NCBI GenBank assembly: GCA_963746805.1
Contig: CAVVCQ010000008.1
Location: 806,001 to 870,000 of the forward strand
Source: DATHTC01 sp963746805
GTDB lineage: Bacteria; Actinomycetota; Thermoleophilia; Gaiellales; Gaiellaceae
DNA length: 64,000 nt
Direction of reading: 5' to 3'
Shown here in pieces: positions 26,383 to 34,867 of this stretch. Position 1 is the first letter of the stretch. The number at the start of each line of letters is the position of its first letter. Under the pieces are notes generated by a model. The model was not told the DNA's origin. It worked only from the letters and a program-made list of their open reading frames with translations, and searched no databases. The position numbers were made by a program, and so were the translations under genes.

Positions 26383-27254
26383 AGCGGGCGCTCGACCGTC
26401 CGGCTCATCGTCCGCGTCACGTAGCCGAGCCGCTCGTTCACGCGGCGCATCGCGTCGTTCCCGGTCTGGGTCCACGTGACGACCTCGCGGATCCCCGCGC
26501 CCGCGGCCCAGAGGAGCTGACGCTGCTTCATCGCGGTCGCGAGCCCGCGGCCTCGCCAGTCGCGGGCGACGACGGTGAGGCCGTTCTCGGCGCGCGTCGG
26601 GTCGTCGTCCCATGCGATGAGACCCGCATAGCCGACGATCCGCCCCTCGGCGAGGGCGACGATCGAGCCCTCCGGCAGCGTCGCCTCGTCGCGGAGCCAG
26701 GCGTCCTTCCCGACGGTGACGCTCCCGGTCGCGAGGGCGAGGTCGGCGTACCCGTGCTCGGCGAGCGGGTACGCCTGCTCGAGCAACTCGAGGCGCTCGC
26801 CGACGGTCGCGAACACGACATCGGCGTAGGGCTCCGGCTCGGGCTCGTCGCCGACCGCCCGCACCTGCTCCACCTGCCGGTCGACCTCGCGGAAGCCGTG
26901 CCGCTCCGCGAACGCGAAGGAGCCGTCGTCGTCGACGAGCGACCGCGCCCGCTCGAAGCCGTGGGCCCGGACGTGGTCGAGGAGCCGCTCGAGGAGCGCC
27001 GTGCCGATCCCGCGCCGTCGCTCCTCCGGCAGGACGCGCGGAGCGACGAAGCCCTGGCCGGTATCGGAGCGGTCGGCCAATCCGTGCGCCGCGAGTCGCC
27101 CGTCCACGTCTGCGAGGAGCACGAGCCGGACCGGCGAGGCCAGCTCGCGCATGCGCGCCACCGAGCCCGCCGGCTCGTCCGGGAGCACGCGCCGCCGGAC
27201 CTCGATCCAGGCCGCGAGGTCGGCGTCGGACTCGGCGACCCGGATCGAGATCAT
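26379..27254 (-). CDS. GNAT acetyltransferase with two GNAT domains
   Basis: This 291-residue protein starts at the ATG overlapping the ABC permease stop. Two acetyl-CoA-binding motifs are visible: LPEERRRGIGTALLERLLDH (about residues 78-97) and VVARDWRGRGLATAMKQRQL (about 235-255), each with the Q/R-x-x-G-x-G/A pattern. The double-domain form is common in actinobacteria, including aminoglycoside and mycothiol-type acetyltransferases. Substrate unknown. It is the third gene of an exporter operon. Confidence 0.85.
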   Translation of the reverse strand: MISIRVAESDADLAAWIEVRRRVLPDEPAGSVARMRELASPVRLVLLADVDGRLAAHGLADRSDTGQGFVAPRVLPEERRRGIGTALLERLLDHVRAHGFERARSLVDDDGSFAFAERHGFREVDRQVEQVRAVGDEPEPEPYADVVFATVGERLELLEQAYPLAEHGYADLALATGSVTVGKDAWLRDEATLPEGSIVALAEGRIVGYAGLIAWDDDPTRAENGLTVVARDWRGRGLATAMKQRQLLWAAGAGIREVVTWTQTGNDAMRRVNERLGYVTRTMSRTVERPL

Positions 27255-28084
27255 CCTGCCCGCTTGAGCTTTCCGTGCCGCTTCGCGTACTGCTCGCCGA
27301 GGCGGAACACCCACAGGCCGAGCGGAATCGAGATGGCGCCGATGACGAGCAGCGGCCAGATGTCGCCCCAGAGGTCGGCCACGCCGGCCCCCTCGAGGAT
27401 CGCGTGCCGCATCCCGCGCAGCGCGTAGGTCGCCGGCGAGATCGTGGCGAGCCACTGCATCCACTCCGGCAGCACCGACACCGGGTAGTAGACGCCGGAG
27501 ACGACGAGCATCAGCCCCTGCGCGATGAACCCGAGCTGCGTCCCCTTCTCCGGCGAGATGAGTGGCAGGACGGCGGTCATCATCCCGATCCCGATGAACG
27601 AGACCGAGGCGATCGCGAGCAGGACGAGCGCCGAGGCGAAGTTCGCATCGGGCATGTCGAGGCCGAAGAACGCCGCGATCACGGCGAACACGATCGAGGC
27701 ACGGACGACGCCGTAGAACACCGCGAACACGCCCATCCCGATCAGGTGCACGGGCCGCGAGAGCGGCGCCATGAACGTGTATTCGATCGTCCCCTCCCAG
27801 CGCTCCCACGCGACCGTCTCGGTGAGGATCTCGAAGATGATCCCGAGGTACGACCAGATCACCGCGCCGATCAGGAGCACGGTCGTGAGCTGGTTGACGT
27901 CGACCTCGCCGCCGGCAGCCTCGACGCCCTTGCCGATGAACACGATCGTCAGCGTGTTCGCGGCCGTCCACAGGAAGAACGCGATCTCCCACCAGGCGTA
28001 GCGCTTGACGAGGTACCAGTTGCGCTCGACGACGCCACCGAGCCCGATCAGCTCGTGCCGGAGGGTCATGGCGACTGCTCTCAT
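27251..28084 (-). CDS. ABC-2 type transporter permease
   Basis: The 277-residue protein has six hydrophobic segments and the typical ABC-2 motif region near residues 190-215 (GFIAQGLMLVVSGVYYPVSVLPEWMQWLATISPATYAL). It overlaps the ATPase gene upstream and the GNAT gene downstream by four bases each. Such permeases export drugs, lipids or polysaccharides; the cargo cannot be told. Confidence 0.9.
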   Translation of the reverse strand: MRAVAMTLRHELIGLGGVVERNWYLVKRYAWWEIAFFLWTAANTLTIVFIGKGVEAAGGEVDVNQLTTVLLIGAVIWSYLGIIFEILTETVAWERWEGTIEYTFMAPLSRPVHLIGMGVFAVFYGVVRASIVFAVIAAFFGLDMPDANFASALVLLAIASVSFIGIGMMTAVLPLISPEKGTQLGFIAQGLMLVVSGVYYPVSVLPEWMQWLATISPATYALRGMRHAILEGAGVADLWGDIWPLLVIGAISIPLGLWVFRLGEQYAKRHGKLKRAG

Positions 28085-28956
28085 GCGAACACCCCTCTCT
28101 CCACGTCGTCCTCGTCGGGCTCGTCCTCGAGCGCCTTGCCGGTCGCGGCGAAGAACGCCTCCTCGAGCGTCTCGGCCTCATACCGCCGCTTCAGCTCGTC
28201 CGCGGGCTCGAGCACGAGCAGCCGGCCGCGGTCGAGGATCCCGACCCGTTCGGCGAGGGACTCCGCCTCGACCAGGTCGTGCGTGCACAGCAGGATCGTC
28301 GCGTCGTGCGTCGCGCGCATCTCCTTGATGAACTCCTGCACCTCGAGCTTGGAGCGCGGGTCGAGGCCCGTCGTCGGCTCGTCGAGGAGCAGGAGCACCG
28401 GCGAGGTCAGGAGCGCCCGCGCGAGCGCGACCTTCTGCTGCATCCCGCGCGACAGGTTCTCCATCGACTCGCCGGCACGCTTCGACGGGAAGCCGACGCG
28501 CTCGAGGATCGCCGGGATGAGGTCGCGCGTCTCGCGCGCGGTCATCCCGTAGAAGCGGGCCGCGTACGACAGGTTCTCGGCCGCGGACATCTTCTTGAAG
28601 AACGAGGCCTCGACCGAGACGCGGTTGACGAGCTTCCGCACGGGCCGCGGCTCGGCGAAGACGTCGTGGCCGAAGATGCGCGCCTCGCCGCCGTCGTGGA
28701 GCAGCAGCGTCGACAGCAGCCGGACGAGCGTCGACTTGCCCGAGCCGTTCTGGCCGAGGATCGCGAGCGTCTCGCCCCGGCGCATGGTGAACGTGACGCC
28801 TTCGAGCGCGGGCACGCGGCGACGGCGCGCGAACCGGCGCTTGCGCTTGTCCTTGCGGACGAACTCCTTGCGCAGGTCGACGACCTCCACGGCGGGGACG
28901 CCGTTCGGGGCGGCGATCAGGCGCTCGGCTGTGGTGCTGGGTGCTGCTGACGACAC
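28081..28956 (-). CDS. ABC transporter ATP-binding protein
   Basis: The GTG at 28956 is preceded by GGAGGAGC at good spacing, giving 291 residues; longer readings are rejected. Visible are Walker A GQNGSGKST, the Q-loop region SVEASFF, signature LSRGMQQK, Walker B LLLLDEPTTGLDP and switch His CTHDL. The N-terminus includes a basic insert (RKDKRKRRFARRRR) before the ABC core. It couples with the ABC-2 permease as an exporter of the DrrA/ABC-2 type. Confidence 0.92.
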   Translation of the reverse strand: MSSAAPSTTAERLIAAPNGVPAVEVVDLRKEFVRKDKRKRRFARRRRVPALEGVTFTMRRGETLAILGQNGSGKSTLVRLLSTLLLHDGGEARIFGHDVFAEPRPVRKLVNRVSVEASFFKKMSAAENLSYAARFYGMTARETRDLIPAILERVGFPSKRAGESMENLSRGMQQKVALARALLTSPVLLLLDEPTTGLDPRSKLEVQEFIKEMRATHDATILLCTHDLVEAESLAERVGILDRGRLLVLEPADELKRRYEAETLEEAFFAATGKALEDEPDEDDVERGVFA

Positions 28957-29155
28957 GGGTTGCTCCTCCGAGGACGTGAGAACAGGTCGGCCGGGTGTGC
29001 GCGCCCCGAGGGCGGCGCACGCGCGGCGACGGGAACGCGTTCTCAGCCGAAGAGCAACATCGCGGGCGAGGATACCGACGCCTCCCGGCGACGGCAAATC
29101 CCCCTTCCGGGGGAGGCACGTCGGTCTCCACGAGCCGAATTCACGGAGTGCCGCC

Positions 29156-29938
29156 GTGTACGACGACTACCTGCCGAGGATCCCGGGTCGCACGCTGCCG
29201 GTCGTGGCAGCCGTGCTGGCCGTCGTCGCCGTGCTCGCCGGCCTCGGCGCCGTGTTCCTGACCTACCAGCGCTCGGAGCAGCTCGATCTCGAGGTGCAGT
29301 CGCTCCGGCGCGAGGTGCACCGGCTGCGCGGCGAGGGCGAGACGCTCGCTGGCCGCGTCCAGTCGGCCGAGTCGACGCTGAAGAAGAAGGACGCCGGGCT
29401 CGCGCCGCTCGCGCGCCGGGTGCTGAAGAGCGTCTTCACCATCGAGACCGCGACTGCGTACGGCAGCGGGTTCGCCGGCTGGGTCGAGGACGGCAAGCTC
29501 GTGATCGTCACGGCCGACCACGTGATCGACGACGACCCCGACGGCAAGGTCGCGATCGTGCGCAAGGGCGGCTCGTGGGGCGGCACGGTCGTCGCCCGCG
29601 ACCCGAAGAACGACCTCGCGGCGATCCGGCTCGACGGCAAGCCGGCAGGCGCAGCCCCGCTGTGGCCACGCGCCACCCGGAACCGACCCCGCCAGGGCGA
29701 CGAGCTCCTGCTCGTCGGCAGCCCGTACGGGCTCGAGGGCACCGTCACGGTCGGCGTCGTCTCGCGGGTCGGTGCGCGCGAGATCCAGACCGACGCCGCC
29801 GCGAACCCGGGCAACTCGGGCGGCCCCGCGGTCGACAAGAAGGGTCGGCTCGTGGGCGTGCTCGTCTCGGGCGGCGGGCAGAACCTGAACTTCGCGATCC
29901 CGATCGGGCTCGCGTGCCGCAAGCTCAGGGACTGCTGA
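29156..29938 (+). CDS. Membrane-anchored trypsin-like (HtrA-type) serine protease
   Basis: The GTG at 29156 gives 260 residues. A transmembrane helix at about 13-38 is followed by a coiled coil (LRREVHRLRGEGETL) and a protease domain. The triad appears as His in VTADHVID, Asp in KNDLAAIRL and Ser in ANPGNSGGPAV. There is no PDZ domain, unlike full HtrA. It probably acts outside the membrane on misfolded or signalling proteins. Its end overlaps the ppa end by 14 bases in the convergent sense. Confidence 0.88.
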   Translation: MYDDYLPRIPGRTLPVVAAVLAVVAVLAGLGAVFLTYQRSEQLDLEVQSLRREVHRLRGEGETLAGRVQSAESTLKKKDAGLAPLARRVLKSVFTIETATAYGSGFAGWVEDGKLVIVTADHVIDDDPDGKVAIVRKGGSWGGTVVARDPKNDLAAIRLDGKPAGAAPLWPRATRNRPRQGDELLLVGSPYGLEGTVTVGVVSRVGAREIQTDAAANPGNSGGPAVDKKGRLVGVLVSGGGQNLNFAIPIGLACRKLRDC

Positions 29939-30404
29939 CCCGCTCCCGCGCCTCGGCGATGATCCGCTCCGCGTCGGCGCGGTTGCCGAACCCGCCCGTC
30001 TCCACCTTCTTCTCCTCGAGGTCCTTGTAGACCTGAAAGAAGTGCTCGATCTCGTTCCGGAGCTCGGCCGGGATGTCGTGCACGTCGGCCACGCGTGACC
30101 AGGCCGGGTCCTTCAGCGGCACGCAGATGACCTTCTCGTCGGGCCCCTTCTCGTCGACCATGTGGAAGACGCCGACCGGGCGGACGCGGATACGGCAGCC
30201 GGGGAAGGTCGGATCGCCCACGAGGACGAGGGCGTCGAGCGGGTCGCCGTCCTCCCCGAGCGTGCCCTCGACGAAGCCGTAGTCCGCCGGGTAGCTCATC
30301 GACGTGAAGAGCCGCCGGTCGAGCACGATCCCGCCCACCTCCTCGTCGAACTCGTACTTGTTGCGGGACCCGGCCGGGATCTCGACGAAGACGATCTCGC
30401 TCAC
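29925..30404 (-). CDS. ppa: Inorganic pyrophosphatase
   Basis: The 159-residue protein belongs to family I soluble pyrophosphatases: signature DGDPLDALVLV with the metal-binding Asp residues, N-terminal EIPAGSRNKYEFDEE and YPADYGFVEGT. It hydrolyses pyrophosphate released by biosynthetic reactions. The length is normal. It is divergent from the nitrogen operon. Confidence 0.97.
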   Translation of the reverse strand: MSEIVFVEIPAGSRNKYEFDEEVGGIVLDRRLFTSMSYPADYGFVEGTLGEDGDPLDALVLVGDPTFPGCRIRVRPVGVFHMVDEKGPDEKVICVPLKDPAWSRVADVHDIPAELRNEIEHFFQVYKDLEEKKVETGGFGNRADAERIIAEARERVSSP

Positions 30405-30462
30405 GCGGCGAGTCTACGGCGAACTTGACGGCCGTCCGGAGGTCCGCCTACTCTCGAAGAGA

Positions 30463-30533
30463 GCGGTCGCCGACGCCGGCGCCCGCAGAGGCATCGGGGC
30501 CTCAGGTCACACACGTGACCTGGGGCCTTTTTT
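30463..30533 (+). promoter_or_regulatory. Leader of the GNAT-glnK-amt operon: two stem-loops and a terminator
   Basis: Three elements follow in order. P1: 30463-30486, GCGG-T-CGCC/GGCG-C-CCGC around the six-base loop GACGCC. P2: 30488-30503, GAGGC/GCCTC around the loop ATCGGG, with A at loop position 1 and G at position 4. Terminator: 30498-30527, 13-bp stem GGCCTCAGGTCAC/GTGACCTGGGGCC with loop ACAC, followed by six T. P2 and the terminator share 30498-30503 and exclude each other. This is the dual-hairpin architecture recognised by ANTAR antiterminators; P1's loop has G instead of the consensus A at position 1. Confidence 0.7.
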
Positions 30534-30556
30534 CGTGGTCCGGCAGGAGGAGGCAG

Positions 30557-31069
30557 GTGAACGAGATCGACGAGCAGGCTGGCGTACGTGTCGACGGGCT
30601 GACGGTCGAGGACTGGCCGGCGGTCCGCGCGATCTTCGCGGACGGGATCGCGACCCGGAACGCGACCTTCGAGACGGAGCCGCCGTCGTGGGACGACTGG
30701 AACGCGGCCCACGCGCGCGAGCACCGGCTCGCGGCGCGCGACGAGACCGGCCTCGTCGGCTGGGCGGCGCTCACGCCGTACTCCTCGCGGCCCGCCTACG
30801 CGGGCGTGGCCGAGGTCTCGATCTACGTGGCCGCCGGGCGGCAACGGCGCGGGATCGGCTCCGCGCTCCTGGCGGAGCTCGTCGCGCGGACCGAGGCAGC
30901 CGGGATCTGGACGCTCCAGGCCGGGATCTTCCCCGAGAACGTGGCGAGCCTCCGGCTCCACTTCGCGCACGGCTTCCGCGTGGTCGGCGTGCGCGAGCGG
31001 ATCGGCCGGCTCGACGGCGGCTGGCGCGACGTGACGCTCCTCGAACGACGAAGCAGGGAGGTCGTGTGA
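30557..31069 (+). CDS. GNAT acetyltransferase, phosphinothricin acetyltransferase-like
   Basis: The GTG at 30557 follows AGGAGGAGGC and gives 170 residues. The sequence RAIFADGIATRNATFETEPPSWDDW and the acetyl-CoA loop VAAGRQRRGIGSALLAELV, followed by GIFPENVASLRLHFAHGFRVVG, fits the phosphinothricin/methionine sulfoximine acetyltransferase subfamily. These act on glutamine-synthetase inhibitors or similar amino acids, which fits the position as first gene of a glnK-amt operon behind the attenuated leader. Confidence 0.85.
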   Translation: MNEIDEQAGVRVDGLTVEDWPAVRAIFADGIATRNATFETEPPSWDDWNAAHAREHRLAARDETGLVGWAALTPYSSRPAYAGVAEVSIYVAAGRQRRGIGSALLAELVARTEAAGIWTLQAGIFPENVASLRLHFAHGFRVVGVRERIGRLDGGWRDVTLLERRSREVV

Positions 31070-31422
31070 TGGTGAAGGTGGAGGCGGTCGTGATCCGCGA
31101 GCGCGTCGAGACGGTGATCGACGCGGTCGAGGACGAGACCGGGCACGTGGGCGTGACCGTCGTCGAGGCGATCGGGCACGGCCGCGAGCGCGGGATCACG
31201 CACGAGTACCGGGGCCGCGTGTTCGAGTCGCGGTTCCTCCCGAAGGCGGTGCTGACGTTCGTCGTCCCGGACGCGATCGCGGAGGCCGTGGTCGCCGCGA
31301 TCGTCGACTCGGCGCGGAGCGGCAACGAGTCGGGCGACGGGCTGGTCTGGACGACACGCGTCGACAACGTCACGCACAACCGGACAGGCGGCAGCCTGGA
31401 ACAGGAGGTGGGGGTCCGATGA
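31069..31422 (+). CDS. glnK: P-II family nitrogen regulatory protein lacking the T-loop Tyr-51
   Basis: The 117-residue protein is coupled to its neighbours by overlapping stop/start codons on both sides. P-II features are the T-loop GHGRERGITHEYRGRVFESRFLPK and a C-terminal SGDGLVWTTRVDNVTHNRTGG. Aligned with GlnB/GlnK, the position of the uridylylated/adenylylated Tyr51 is Phe (YRGRVF), while Tyr46 remains. Signalling by covalent modification is thus unlikely, leaving ATP/ADP and 2-oxoglutarate binding. The gene lies directly before amt, the usual position of GlnK. Confidence 0.92.
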   Translation: MVKVEAVVIRERVETVIDAVEDETGHVGVTVVEAIGHGRERGITHEYRGRVFESRFLPKAVLTFVVPDAIAEAVVAAIVDSARSGNESGDGLVWTTRVDNVTHNRTGGSLEQEVGVR

Positions 31423-32819
31423 CGACCAAGGAGCTCGCGATCGCGACGAGCACGGTCTGGGTGGTCCTCGCGGCCGTCCTCGTCATGTTCATGCAAGCCG
31501 GGTTCGCTTTCCTCGAGGCGGGGCTGACGCGGATGAAGAACGTCGGTCACATCGCGGCGAAGAACGTGCTCGTGCTCGCGCTGGCCTCGGTCGTCTACTA
31601 CCTCGTCGGCTTCGGGATCGCGTTCGGCGACGGCGGCAACGCGCTCGTCGGCGGCTCCGGCTTCCTCCCGTCGAGCGAGACGCTGCTCGCCGTCGGCGCG
31701 GCGCCGTTCAGCTGGTTCGGCCAGATCCCGGCGGCGGCCGGGTACCTGTTCGAGGTCGTGTTCGCGGCCGTCTCGCTCGCGATCGTCTGGGGCGCGATGG
31801 CCGAGCGGACGCGGCTCTGGGTCTACTTCGCGTTCGGCATCGTCTTCACGCTGATCTACAGCGTCGTCTCCCACTGGGTCTGGAGCCCGGACGGCTGGCT
31901 CTTCGGGCTCGGGATGCAGGACTTCGCGGGCTCGACCGTCGTGCACTACCAGGGGGCGCTCGCGGGCCTCGCGGGTGCGATCCTCCTCGGCCCGCGGATC
32001 GGGAAGTTCGGGGCCGACGGCAAGCCGAACGCGATCCCGGGCCACAACATGGCGTTCGTCACGCTGGGCGTGATCATCCTCTGGTTCGGCTGGTTCGGCT
32101 TCAACCCGGGGTCGACGCTGAGCGTCGACTTCGGCGGGGTCGGCTTCTTCTCGTACGTCGCGCTCAACACGAACCTCGCCGCCGCGGCGGGCGTGCTCGG
32201 CGCGGTCGTGACCTCGTGGCTCGTGATCAAGAAGCCCGACCTCTCGATGATGCTGAACGGCGCCGTGGGCGCGCTCGTCGCGATCACCGCCGCGTGCGCG
32301 TTCGTCGCGCCGTGGGCCGCGATCGTGATCGGCGTCGTGGCCGGGATGATCGTCGTCCTCGGCGTGCTGCTCGTCGAGCGGCTCGGGATCGACGACCCGA
32401 TCGGCGCGGTGGCCGCGCACGGGATGGCCGGTGTCTGGGGAACGCTCTCGCTGGGGTTCCTCACCGTCCCGGCGCTGTCGGAGCGACTCGCGACGGGGAG
32501 CCCCGGGCTCCTCTACGGCGGTGGGCTCCACCAGCTCGGCGTCCAGGCTCTGGGCCTCCTCGCCGTCGGGACGTTCACCTTCGGCGCCTCGTTCGGCGTC
32601 CTGTGGGCGATGAAGCGCACGATCGGGATCCGGACCGAGCCGGACGTCGAGACGGCCGGCCTGGACGTCTCCGAGCACGGCATGTGGGGCTACCCCGAGT
32701 TCTACATCCCGGTCCCCGGCGGCTACGGCACCGAGTCGCACGGGCACCTCGGACTGGCGCACGCGCACCGGCCCGCGGTCGTGCCCATCGGAGCGCCCGC
32801 ACCGGAACCGGCGGCGTAG
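31419..32819 (+). CDS. amt: Ammonium transporter
   Basis: This 466-residue protein has 11 or so membrane helices. Conserved Amt features are visible: FMQAGFAFLEAGLTR, GMQDFAGSTVVHYQGALAGL with the first of the twin pore His and the conserved Asp, and AAHGMAGVWG with the second His. The cytoplasmic C-terminus (DVSEHGMWGYPEFY) is the region that contacts P-II proteins. It starts at an ATG overlapping the glnK stop. Confidence 0.96.
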   Translation: MTTKELAIATSTVWVVLAAVLVMFMQAGFAFLEAGLTRMKNVGHIAAKNVLVLALASVVYYLVGFGIAFGDGGNALVGGSGFLPSSETLLAVGAAPFSWFGQIPAAAGYLFEVVFAAVSLAIVWGAMAERTRLWVYFAFGIVFTLIYSVVSHWVWSPDGWLFGLGMQDFAGSTVVHYQGALAGLAGAILLGPRIGKFGADGKPNAIPGHNMAFVTLGVIILWFGWFGFNPGSTLSVDFGGVGFFSYVALNTNLAAAAGVLGAVVTSWLVIKKPDLSMMLNGAVGALVAITAACAFVAPWAAIVIGVVAGMIVVLGVLLVERLGIDDPIGAVAAHGMAGVWGTLSLGFLTVPALSERLATGSPGLLYGGGLHQLGVQALGLLAVGTFTFGASFGVLWAMKRTIGIRTEPDVETAGLDVSEHGMWGYPEFYIPVPGGYGTESHGHLGLAHAHRPAVVPIGAPAPEPAA

Positions 32820-32846
32820 CGGGAGGAACGGTCGTAGGATCGCGGC

Positions 32847-33701
32847 GTGGCGGCGCGCCGCGATCCTCCCTACTCCTGGCCGGTGAGGCCGTTCGACCGC
32901 ATGCACCCGGTCCGCGGCTACTTCAACGACCCGCGCATCTCCGGCTCGTCGCGCGCGTTCCACTTCGGCATCGACATCAGCGCGAAGGACGGTGCGCCCG
33001 TGTACTCGGTCGAGGCCGGCACCGTCCACTTCGAGGGCGGCCGCTCGCTGTCCGTCGTCTCGGAGCAGAGCCCGCGCACCTTCGGCTACTGGCACGTGAT
33101 CCCGTCGGTGAAGCACCGCCAGCGCGTGAAGCGGCACCAGCTCCTCGGTCGCGTCGAGCCGCCGTGGGCGCACGTCCACTTCGCGGAGAGCAGCCGCCGC
33201 ACCGGCTACCGCAACCCGCTGCGGCCGGGCGCGCTCTCGCCGTGGGTCGACTCGACCTCGCCGCGGATCGCCGGCATCCGCTTCCTCCGCGGCGGCAAGG
33301 AGTTGTCGCCGCTCGCGATCTCCGGGGCAGTCGACGTCGTGGTCGACGCGTGGGACCTGCCGCCGCTCCAGCCGCCGCCGCCGTGGAACGGGCTGCCGGT
33401 GACGCCGGCCGTGCTCCGCTGGCGCGTGCTCCAGGGGCGCCGCGTCGTGCGGCGGTGGCAGGCGCCGATCGACTTCCGCAACCGGCTCCTGCCGGCCGGG
33501 CTGTTCTCGACCGTCTACGCGCCCGGCACGCGGCAGAACAAGCCGGGAAAGCCTGGCCGCTACCGCTTCTACGTCGCGCGGACGTGGTCGACGAAGCTGC
33601 TGCCCAACGGCCTCTACCGGCTCGAGGTCTCGGCCGCCGACGCGCACGGCAACATCGCGCGTGCCGGCCTCCCGTTCACGCTCGCGAACCGGGCCCGCTA
33701 G
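32847..33701 (+). CDS. M23-type peptidase-like protein
   Basis: The GTG at 32847 gives 284 residues. The first half has the LytM/M23 zinc-ligand pattern: HFGIDISAKDGAPVYSVEAG (His-x3-Asp) and HVHFAES (His-x-His), which marks peptidoglycan endopeptidases. The C-terminal half is beta-rich (RIAGIRFLRGGKEL ... YRLEVSAADAHGNIA), perhaps an immunoglobulin-like module. No classical signal peptide is obvious. It probably acts on the cell wall or is a degenerate relative. Confidence 0.7.
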   Translation: MAARRDPPYSWPVRPFDRMHPVRGYFNDPRISGSSRAFHFGIDISAKDGAPVYSVEAGTVHFEGGRSLSVVSEQSPRTFGYWHVIPSVKHRQRVKRHQLLGRVEPPWAHVHFAESSRRTGYRNPLRPGALSPWVDSTSPRIAGIRFLRGGKELSPLAISGAVDVVVDAWDLPPLQPPPPWNGLPVTPAVLRWRVLQGRRVVRRWQAPIDFRNRLLPAGLFSTVYAPGTRQNKPGKPGRYRFYVARTWSTKLLPNGLYRLEVSAADAHGNIARAGLPFTLANRAR

Positions 33702-33706
33702 TGCGC

Positions 33707-33990
33707 GTGGGGGAACCCATGGTTCCCCCACGAGCCCCCTCCTTCTACCTCAGGGTTTCGAGTGGCGCTTGCGTGGCCTCCCGGGCGGATGAACCGCCCT
33801 CCGGCCTAGAGGCCGTCTCTCGTTGCAGGGGCCGGCAGTTCGAATGGCCTGCGCGCGCGCACCTGGCGGTGCGGACGCTCCGGCCAGGGACCGGCTCGCA
33901 TCGGCACAGGCATGTCGTGACAGGCGGGATGCGCTGTGCCCCTGAACGGGGCACGCGGCGATCCCGCCCGTCCGATCGCTCCGAGGCACT
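33707..33990 (+). repeat. Structured intergenic repeat family, copy 1
   Basis: The gap from 33702 to 34049 between two convergent genes is filled by this element and about 60 unremarkable bases. It opens with a 25-bp palindrome (GTGGGGGAACC... to ...GGTTCCCCCAC). Further in come a GGGCGG-ATGA-ACCGCCC hairpin, a GGCCT/AGGCC hairpin, a GCACC/GGTGC hairpin, and a long helix near 33925-33968 (outer CGGGAT/ATCCCG, inner GTGCCCC/GGGGCAC). The same order recurs at 37180-37512 (reverse) and 56233-56567. This copy diverges after about 33990 and lacks the tail shared by the other two. Confidence 0.8.
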
Positions 33991-34049
33991 GTTGGTCGCG
34001 ATCCGGGACACCTTGTTCAGTGCCTGACACCGGCCATGGCCGATACGCC

Positions 34050-34769
34050 TCAGCCGATCGAGAACGTGACGGTGACCGAGGCGTCGATCGACTGGGTGCC
34101 GGGCGCGATCTCGACGCTCGACCGGGCGGCGTCCTGCGCCGCCGCCAGCGGCACCGGCACCGAGCCCTGCGCGCCCTCGACGATCGCGGTGACGTTGCCG
34201 AGCGTGCGGCCTGACGCGGCGGCGAGCGTCTCGGCCTTCTCGCGGGCGTCGGTGTACGCCGCGCGGAGCGCCTGGCGGTAGAGCGCGTCGGTGTCGCCGC
34301 GCGTGAGCGACGGCCCGGAGATCGTGTTCGCACCGGCGTCGACGGCCGTGTCGACGATCGCGCCGACGCGCCCGAGCTCGCGGATCGTGGCGGTCACGGT
34401 CGTGAAGGCGGTGTAGCCGACGATGTCGGTGCCCATCTCGTTCGAGCGCGGCGACAGCGAGACCTGGGAGGTCTGGAGGTCGGCCGCGGCCACGCCGGCG
34501 CCGCGGAGCGCAGCGACGACCTTGTTCGCGGCAGCGGTGTTGGCGGTGAGCGCCGCGCGCGCGGTCGCGCCCTCGGTCTGGACGCCGAAGAAGAACGAGG
34601 CGCGGTCCGGTACGGTGCGGACGGAGCCTGTCCCGGTTACGGTCAGCCCAGCCGTCGGCTCCTCCTGCTCCGGCGCCTGGCTCCGAGCAGCCTCCGGGCG
34701 CCCCACCCCGGCGAGCGCGCCGACGGCGAGCGCGAGGGCGGCGAGTGCGACGATGTGGACGAGCTTCAT
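34050..34769 (-). CDS. SIMPL-domain (DUF541) secreted protein
   Basis: The ATG at 34769 gives 239 residues with a signal peptide (MKLVHIVALAALALAVGALA). The mature part has the SIMPL pattern: LTVTGTGSVRTVPDRASFFFGVQ, then a helix ALTANTAAANKVVAALRGAGV, and LREALRAAYTDAREKAETLAAASGRTLG (here ALRAAYTDAREKAETLA). SIMPL proteins are periplasmic or exported and of unclear function. It is convergent with the M23-like gene across repeat copy 1. Confidence 0.85.
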   Translation of the reverse strand: MKLVHIVALAALALAVGALAGVGRPEAARSQAPEQEEPTAGLTVTGTGSVRTVPDRASFFFGVQTEGATARAALTANTAAANKVVAALRGAGVAAADLQTSQVSLSPRSNEMGTDIVGYTAFTTVTATIRELGRVGAIVDTAVDAGANTISGPSLTRGDTDALYRQALRAAYTDAREKAETLAAASGRTLGNVTAIVEGAQGSVPVPLAAAQDAARSSVEIAPGTQSIDASVTVTFSIG

Positions 34770-34867
34770 GGGGGCGTTCCTCCCGGTCGATGTCGACGGA
34801 TCTACGTCGCCGGGATGCGCGTTCGTCACATCGGCGTGCAGCCCTTCGCGCGGAGTAGCGTCCCGGT

